A stretch of 48,534 nucleotides of DNA from Burkholderiales bacterium (GTDB lineage Bacteria > Pseudomonadota > Gammaproteobacteria > Burkholderiales > Burkholderiaceae_C), in NCBI GenBank assembly GCA_947453625.1, contig CANGHK010000038.1:1-48534 (forward strand), in the 5' to 3' direction. Positions within the stretch are counted from its first letter, which is position 1. Every line of letters begins with the position of its first letter. Under the pieces are notes generated by a model, which saw nothing but the letters and a program-made list of their open reading frames with translations, ran no database searches and was not told where the DNA came from. This document shows, in pieces, positions 44,108 to 48,534 of the stretch. The position numbers were made by a program, and so were the translations under genes.

Positions 44108-44204
44108 CGCGGCCTGCAAGGCACGCAAGCGGCCCGGCAAAGCCGGTTCCGTGGCGGCTGCTTGAGGGAACAGCCCGCTACGCCGAATTGAATGGAGTGA
44201 CCCC

Positions 44205-45035
44205 ATGAGCGACACCGACGTTCTCTACGAAGTCTCCCAGCGCATCGCCACGATCACGCTGAACCGGCCCGACCGGCTCAACGCCTACACCGCCGGGCTG
44301 GGCGACGCGCTGCGCGCGGCCGTGCGCCGGGCCACCGACGATGCCGGCGTGCGGGTGATCGTGCTGACCGGCGCCGGCCGGGGGTTTTGCGCCGGTGCCG
44401 ACATGGACAACCTGAGCGCCGGCACGGCCAGCGGCGGCGCGTCGCTGGCGGCCGAGAACCCCAAGGCCGAGCCCGCGCCGTTCGACCCGGACAGCAGCCT
44501 CGACTACCAGACCCCGCACTCCTACTTTCCGGCCGTTCCAAAACCCATCATCGCGGCGATCAACGGCGCCTGTGCCGGCCTGGGTCTGGTCTACGCGCTG
44601 TACTGCGATCAGCGCTTCGCGGCGGCCGGCGCCAAGTTCACCACCGCTTTTGCGCGCCGCGGCCTGATCGCCGAGCATGGCATCAGCCACACGCTGCCGC
44701 GCCTGGTGGGCCTGGCCAAGGCGCTGGACCTGCTGCTGTCGGCGCGCAAGTTCGACGCCGACGAGGCCCTGCGCCTGGGCCTCGTCGACCGGGTGCTGCC
44801 GGCCGCTGAACTGATGTCCGCGGTGCGCGCCTACGCGCTGGACCTGGCCGACAACGTTTCGCCCAGGGCCATGGCGGTGATCAAGCGCCAGCTGTGGGCG
44901 GTGGATCAGCAGTCCTTGCGCGAGGCGATAGCGGTCGGCAACCGCGAGATGCTGGCCAGCTTCGCCACCGAGGACTTCAAGGAAGGCGTGGCCCACTTTG
45001 TCGAGAAGCGTCCCGCGGCCTTCACCGGACGCTGA
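44205..45035 (+). CDS. enoyl-CoA hydratase/isomerase family protein
   Basis: A 276-residue crotonase-fold protein. The oxyanion-hole segment GAGRGFCAGADM is near residues 61-72, and INGACAGLGLVYALYCD follows near 120. The second catalytic-Glu position is present in IAEHGISHTLPRLVG, but the first Glu (normally in the GGG.E helix) is not seen. So hydratase activity is less sure than for a standard EchA; isomerase or hydrolase activity is possible. GGAG precedes the ATG. The stretch between the two conserved regions (about 73-105) is longer than usual. Part of the same catabolic cluster. Confidence 0.88.
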   Translation: MSDTDVLYEVSQRIATITLNRPDRLNAYTAGLGDALRAAVRRATDDAGVRVIVLTGAGRGFCAGADMDNLSAGTASGGASLAAENPKAEPAPFDPDSSLDYQTPHSYFPAVPKPIIAAINGACAGLGLVYALYCDQRFAAAGAKFTTAFARRGLIAEHGISHTLPRLVGLAKALDLLLSARKFDADEALRLGLVDRVLPAAELMSAVRAYALDLADNVSPRAMAVIKRQLWAVDQQSLREAIAVGNREMLASFATEDFKEGVAHFVEKRPAAFTGR

Positions 45036-45107
45036 AACCGGACGCTGAAGACCGATGAACCGGCCCCCTCCAACCCATGACGCTGCACAGCGCACCCAGG
45101 CCACACG

Positions 45108-47561
45108 ATGAGCACTGACACCCCCCTGCCGCTGGCCGGCATCCAGGTGCTGGAGATAGGCGGCGGCGCTGCCGGCGCCTATTGCGGCCGGCTGCTGGCC
45201 GACGCCGGCGCCACCGTGCGCGTCACCGCGCTGGACGATCGCCACAGGCTGGCCGGCATCGTTCGCGCCGACACGCCCGCCGAACAGGCCTATGCGGACT
45301 ACCTGGGCGCTGGCAAGCTGCAGTTGCCGGCGCTGGCGGACCTGGCAGCACTGCAGGCCTCGAGCCGGCAAGCCGACCTGGTGATCCTGGGCGAGGCCGT
45401 GGACGGGTCGGCTGGCGGAGAAGCCGGCGCCACGGCGCTGCTGACAACGCCCCGGCTGGCCAGCATAGACCTGTCGTGGTTCGGCCCGCGGGGCGACTAC
45501 CGGCACTGGCGCGGCAGCGACCTGGTCGTCCAGGCCCTGACCGGCATGCCGCAGATGGCCGGCGCGGTGGACGGGCCCCCGCTGGCCGCCGGCGACCGCC
45601 AGGCCACCACGCTGGGCGGCGTCACCGCCTATATCGCCGCCTGCGCGGCCTTGCTGGGCGCGTCACGCCAGCCCGCCAACTCGCCGCGCCGACTGGCCGT
45701 CTCCATACTCGAAGCCAACCTGGTGATGGCCGAGATGCACATGTACTTCTTCGACAAGGATGGCTTGCCGATGAAGCGCTGCGGAATCAACCGCTTCGCG
45801 CCCAACAGCCCGGTAGGCATCTACCCCTGCCAGTCGGGTTGGGTCGGCATCACCGTGGCCACGCCCGACCAGTGGCGCGGCCTGTGCCGGGCCTTGGGGC
45901 TGGAGGCGCAGTCAAGGGACGAAGGCCTGGCCACGCGCGAGCTTCGCTTCGGACGGCTGGACGAGGTGGAGGCGGTGCTGTGCCAGGCCCTGGCGGCCAG
46001 GACCGCCGACGAATGGGCAGCCATAGGCCGGCAGCACCGGGTGCCCATCGTGGTGGTGCCCGACGCGGCCGGCATCCTGTCGCACCCGATATTCGAGGAC
46101 CGCCAGTCGCTGGCCGAGTTGCGCAGCGGGGGCCAGCGGGTGCTGGTGCCGCGCACGCCGTTCGGCCTGACCGCCACGCCGATACGCACCCGGCTGGAGC
46201 CGCCCCTGGCAACTGCGCCGGCGCCCGAACCGGACACCAGCCTGGCGGCTGCGGCGCCGCGCGCCACCGACGCTGCGGCCTCGCCCACCGCCACCGAGCC
46301 CCCGCTGCAAGGCATCGTGCTGGTCGATTTCGCCATGGGCTGGGCCGGTCCGCTGGCCAGCCGGCTGATGGCCGACCTGGGCGCCGAGGTGTTGAAGATC
46401 GAGGCCGGACGCTACCCCGACTGGTGGCGCGGCATGAACTGGACGCCCGAGTTCATCGAGGGCCGACAATTTGAACTGGCCACCATCTTCTGCGGCCTCA
46501 ACCGGGGCAAGCGCGGCGTCAGCCTCGACCTGACCACGCCGGCCGGCCGCGACCTGGCGCTGCGCCTGGTGGCCGGCGCCGACGCGGTGGTCGAGAACCA
46601 GGCCGCCGGCGTGATGGCCAAGTTCGGTCTCGATTTCGCGCAACTGGTGCAGGCCCGTCCCGACCTGGTGATGGTCTCGATGTCGGCCTTCGGCACCGGC
46701 AACGCCTGGTCGGACACCCGTGCCTACGGCTCCACGCTGGAGCAGGGCTGCGGCCTGCCCAGCATGACCGGCGTGGCCGGCACGGCGCCGACGATGACCC
46801 ACCTGGCCCATGGCGACCCGGTGGGCGGGCTCTACGGCTGCGCGGCGCTGTTGACGGCGCTGGTGCACCGCAAGCGCAGCGGCGCCGGCCAGTACGTCAA
46901 CCTCAGCATGGTCGAGGCCATGCTGCAGCTGACGACACCCGGCCTGCTGGCCCACCAGGTGGCGCCGGACGCGCCGCTGCGCAACGCCAACCGCCGCGCC
47001 AGCCTGGCGCCGCATGGCCTGTACCCGGCCGCCGGCGTCGACCAGTGGCTGGCGCTGGCCGTCGACAGCGCCGAGGCCTTTGCCGCGCTGGCCCAGGTGC
47101 TGGGCCGCCCCGAATGGGCACATGATGCGGCGCTGGGCAGCCTGGCAGGCCGCCAGGCCCGCGAAGACGAGATCGACGCGGCCATCTCGGCCTGGAGCCG
47201 CCAGCACCCGCCCGAACAGGCCGCCGCAAGGCTGCAGGCTGCGGGCGTGATGGCCGCGGGCCTGCAGCATGCGCAGCACCTGGCGGCCAACGCCCACCTG
47301 GCCAGCGCCGACTTCTACATCGACCTGGACCGCGCGCTGTCCGGCCCGCAGCGCCAGGCCGGCGTGGCCATCCTGCAGAGCGACCAGCGCCTGGGCGCCC
47401 GCCAGCCCGCGCCGCTGCTGGGCGAGCACAGCTGGCAGGTGCTGCAGCGCCATGCCGGGCTGTCGCAGGCGCAGTTCGACGCGCTGGTCCATGACGGCGT
47501 GATCAGCCTGTCGCCCAAGCCCGAGCGCAACCTGGTGACGGCACCGATCCCGGGCGGCTGA
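45108..47561 (+). CDS. tandem-fused class III CoA-transferase (CaiB/Frc family)
   Basis: An 817-residue protein made of two CaiB/Frc-type halves. The first (residues 1 to about 395) begins LAGIQVLEIGGGAAGAYCGRLLADAGATV. The second (about 400-817) begins LQGIVLVDFAMGWAGPLASRLMADLGAEVLKIE and is closer to the family, with LNRGKRGVSLDLTTPAGRDL and HRKRSGAGQYVNLSMVEAM. The GD positions that align with the catalytic Asp are near residue 163 (AAGDRQA) and near 569 (HGDPVGG). Single-domain enzymes are about 400 residues and act as interlocked dimers, so one chain could form the whole dimer. It probably moves CoA between carboxylic acids of the pathway. Confidence 0.9.
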   Translation: MSTDTPLPLAGIQVLEIGGGAAGAYCGRLLADAGATVRVTALDDRHRLAGIVRADTPAEQAYADYLGAGKLQLPALADLAALQASSRQADLVILGEAVDGSAGGEAGATALLTTPRLASIDLSWFGPRGDYRHWRGSDLVVQALTGMPQMAGAVDGPPLAAGDRQATTLGGVTAYIAACAALLGASRQPANSPRRLAVSILEANLVMAEMHMYFFDKDGLPMKRCGINRFAPNSPVGIYPCQSGWVGITVATPDQWRGLCRALGLEAQSRDEGLATRELRFGRLDEVEAVLCQALAARTADEWAAIGRQHRVPIVVVPDAAGILSHPIFEDRQSLAELRSGGQRVLVPRTPFGLTATPIRTRLEPPLATAPAPEPDTSLAAAAPRATDAAASPTATEPPLQGIVLVDFAMGWAGPLASRLMADLGAEVLKIEAGRYPDWWRGMNWTPEFIEGRQFELATIFCGLNRGKRGVSLDLTTPAGRDLALRLVAGADAVVENQAAGVMAKFGLDFAQLVQARPDLVMVSMSAFGTGNAWSDTRAYGSTLEQGCGLPSMTGVAGTAPTMTHLAHGDPVGGLYGCAALLTALVHRKRSGAGQYVNLSMVEAMLQLTTPGLLAHQVAPDAPLRNANRRASLAPHGLYPAAGVDQWLALAVDSAEAFAALAQVLGRPEWAHDAALGSLAGRQAREDEIDAAISAWSRQHPPEQAAARLQAAGVMAAGLQHAQHLAANAHLASADFYIDLDRALSGPQRQAGVAILQSDQRLGARQPAPLLGEHSWQVLQRHAGLSQAQFDALVHDGVISLSPKPERNLVTAPIPGG

Positions 47562-47754
47562 GCCGGCGCCGCTGGGCGCTAGACCGAGGTCGGGGCATTG
47601 CTGCAGGCCGTTGGCGTCGATGCGCGGGCGGCGCTGCCGGCCCAAGAACGCGGCGCCGTCAGCCATTTCTCCAGGAATGGAGTATCGAACGCCGGGCCGA
47701 CCCAGGACCTGAGTTCGGCGGCGTCAAGCTGCAAGGCCCGGGCTGTGCAGTCGC

Positions 47755-48039
47755 TCAGCGTCGCCAGCTCTGCCGATCTGAAATGGCCAGGCTGCGCCGG
47801 CCGAGTTCGCGTCCCAGCGCGGCATGTCGCTCGGCATTGGCGCTGTCGTCGAGAGCCTGGCTGAAGGTATTGCAGGCGATGATGCAGGCGCTGCAGTCCA
47901 CCCGGTGGCACCGGTGGGCGGCGGCCAGCGCGGGGCTGACCTGGCCCACCCGCAGCGTGAACGGCGCGTCGCCGAGCACCCGGTACCCGGTCTCGCGGTA
48001 GGCCTGCGCGGTGCCGGGGTCGATGCTCGATTCAGACAA
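47755..48039 (-). CDS. DUF3293 protein, C-terminally truncated
   Basis: A 94-residue product whose residues 5-85 match DUF3293: AYRETGYRVLGDAPFTLRVGQVS, then CSACIIACNTFSQALDDSANAERHAALGREL. Usual members are about 130-150 residues and continue with a GEDP..W region and a Q-N-A strand; here the frame ends early (DRQSWRR, stop) and the missing part is not visible in other frames. So it may be a truncated or dying gene. Translation starts at a TTG at 48039, with the Shine-Dalgarno-like GGAGGG sitting inside a terminator hairpin just upstream. Function of the family is unknown. Confidence 0.7.
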   Translation of the reverse strand: MSESSIDPGTAQAYRETGYRVLGDAPFTLRVGQVSPALAAAHRCHRVDCSACIIACNTFSQALDDSANAERHAALGRELGRRSLAISDRQSWRR

Positions 48040-48040
48040 G

Positions 48041-48065
48041 AAAAAGCCCTCCTATCTGGGAGGGC
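48041..48065 (-). terminator. intrinsic terminator overlapping the ribosome-binding site
   Basis: Minus strand: GCCCTCC-CAGATA-GGAGGGC followed by TTTTTC. The 7-bp perfect stem and T-run fit rho-independent termination. The 3' arm contains GGAGGG, 7 bases before the TTG start, so the same hairpin could also hide the ribosome-binding site. Confidence 0.75.
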
Positions 48066-48159
48066 CGACGCTGCTCCCGCTGGATTGCCCTTGAAGGGCC
48101 GCATCCGCTGTCGCGTGTCCACCTTGCCCGGGAGGGCAGGTTGGCGTGGGCGTCGGCCC
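48041..48159 (-). ncRNA. candidate structured leader RNA upstream of the DUF3293 gene
   Basis: On the minus strand a 10-bp closing stem pairs 48150-48159 with 48062-48071 (GGGCCGACGC with GCGTCGGCCC, no mismatch). Inside are two hairpins: one at about 48121-48143 (CCT.GCCC-GGGC.AGG stem) and one at 48082-48106 with a GCCCTT-C-AAGGGC core closed by a GGAT/ATCC stem. An intrinsic terminator follows that shares four bases with the closing stem. This three-way layout with a competing terminator is what a riboswitch or attenuator looks like. I could not match it to TPP, FMN, SAM, cobalamin, yybP-ykoY, glycine, guanidine, ZTP, fluoride or GEMM consensus cores. A terminated small RNA is the alternative. 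Confidence 0.55.
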
Positions 48160-48318
48160 CACTCTGGATGCTGGCGGCATGGCAACTGAAGTGACTGTGC
48201 ACCCAGGCTCACCAGGTGAGTTCGTCGCACAAGATGGCCTGGCAAGGCCGTTCCTGCTGGGCGGTGTTGCCGTGGATGCTTGCAGGCTGCAGGCGTCGGG
48301 ACCATGCCAAGGCCGTGC

Positions 48319-48534
48319 CTACGCGGGATGTCGGCTGTTGGCGCCGAACTGGAAGACCGCCTGCACGCAACAACGCCCGATCTGCGCGGCGACCTCGCCG
48401 AAATTCGGCAGTGGCGCCGACGTGGACTCGTCCATGTACAGAGCCCGGTTCACCTCCACCATCACCGCTGCCACGCGGGAGTCGGTCTCGAAATGGGCGC
48501 TCGGGACGAGCGCCCCCGCAAACGGGCTGTCGAC
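48319..48534 (-). CDS. N-formylglutamate amidohydrolase, C-terminal part (partial)
   Basis: Reading from the window edge on the minus strand, 71 residues end at a TAG at 48319-48321. DSPFAGALVPSAHF, then VAAVMVEVNRALYMDE, are the C-terminal hallmarks of N-formylglutamate amidohydrolases (HutG-type). These enzymes release formate and glutamate in one branch of histidine catabolism. The start and N-terminal two-thirds lie beyond the window, and no histidine-utilisation neighbours are visible, so a related amidohydrolase role is possible. Confidence 0.85.
   Translation of the reverse strand, partial: VDSPFAGALVPSAHFETDSRVAAVMVEVNRALYMDESTSAPLPNFGEVAAQIGRCCVQAVFQFGANSRHPA

Noticed and set aside
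47562-47754. Continuation of the DUF3293 protein in another frame (frameshift)
   Set aside because: Translations of the other two minus-strand frames show no sign of the family's C-terminal motifs, so a simple frameshift is not supported.
48041-48159. Leader RNA as a yybP-ykoY manganese riboswitch
   Set aside because: The conserved GGGGAGUAGC and CGGCAAGACC loops of that family are not present; GGGAGCAGCG near the 3' side is only a superficial resemblance.

Overview
The window is very GC-rich (about 70% by eye), with tightly packed operons, many 4-base ATGA/GTGA stop-start overlaps, and gene families typical of Burkholderiales (Betaproteobacteria, Rubrivivax/Leptothrix/Comamonadaceae-like). 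No rRNA or tRNA gene was seen, so the lineage is an inference from gene content and style. The sequence starts inside a 28-bp tandem repeat and ends inside a gene on the minus strand.

Region 1 (1-2253, minus strand): a HemY-type protoporphyrinogen oxidase and a small membrane protein with a duplicated DUF2892-like unit, whose stop codon lies in a minisatellite. Region 2 (2365-11712): a hemerythrin gene behind an FNR/Anr-like box, then a complete nine-gene V/A-type rotary ATPase operon (G/H-like, C-like, I, K, F, E, A, B, D), then a convergent universal stress protein gene. Upstream of the stress gene are three TGTGGATGR boxes exactly 22 bp apart.

Region 3 (11920-15619): a 3-kb lower-GC island with a glycosyltransferase, a DegT-type aminotransferase and a PglD/NeuD-type acyltransferase. 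It is bracketed by two direct copies of an unidentified repeat of about 270 bp. It looks like a transferred cassette for part of an N-acylated amino-sugar pathway.

Region 4 (15915-25621): a LysR regulator divergent from an AtuA-family gene pair, a complete Dpp/Opp-type ABC importer and a type B carboxylesterase. Region 5 (25768-30287): a decaying polyol or accessory zone. It holds truncated cyclase and MalK/UgpC-type ATPase genes joined head to head, an SDR lacking its catalytic serine, an intact D-arabinitol 4-dehydrogenase, an IS1182-family remnant, and a DUF4160/DUF2442-HTH pair that may be a toxin-antitoxin module.

Region 6 (30915-47561): an acyl-CoA catabolic block. It has an ADP-forming acyl-CoA synthetase/GNAT fusion, an orphan biotin carrier divergent from a GntR regulator, a second Dpp/Opp importer, an AMP-forming acyl-CoA ligase, a carboxyltransferase, an enoyl-CoA hydratase and a tandem-fused class III CoA-transferase. 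The layout suggests import of an organic acid, CoA activation and degradation. Region 7 (47755-48534, minus strand): a 3'-truncated DUF3293 gene behind a strongly structured leader RNA with an intrinsic terminator, and the C-terminal part of an N-formylglutamate amidohydrolase.

The best candidates for something undescribed are the structured leader at 48041-48159, the 22-bp-phased boxes near 11810-11864, and the repeat-bracketed sugar island.
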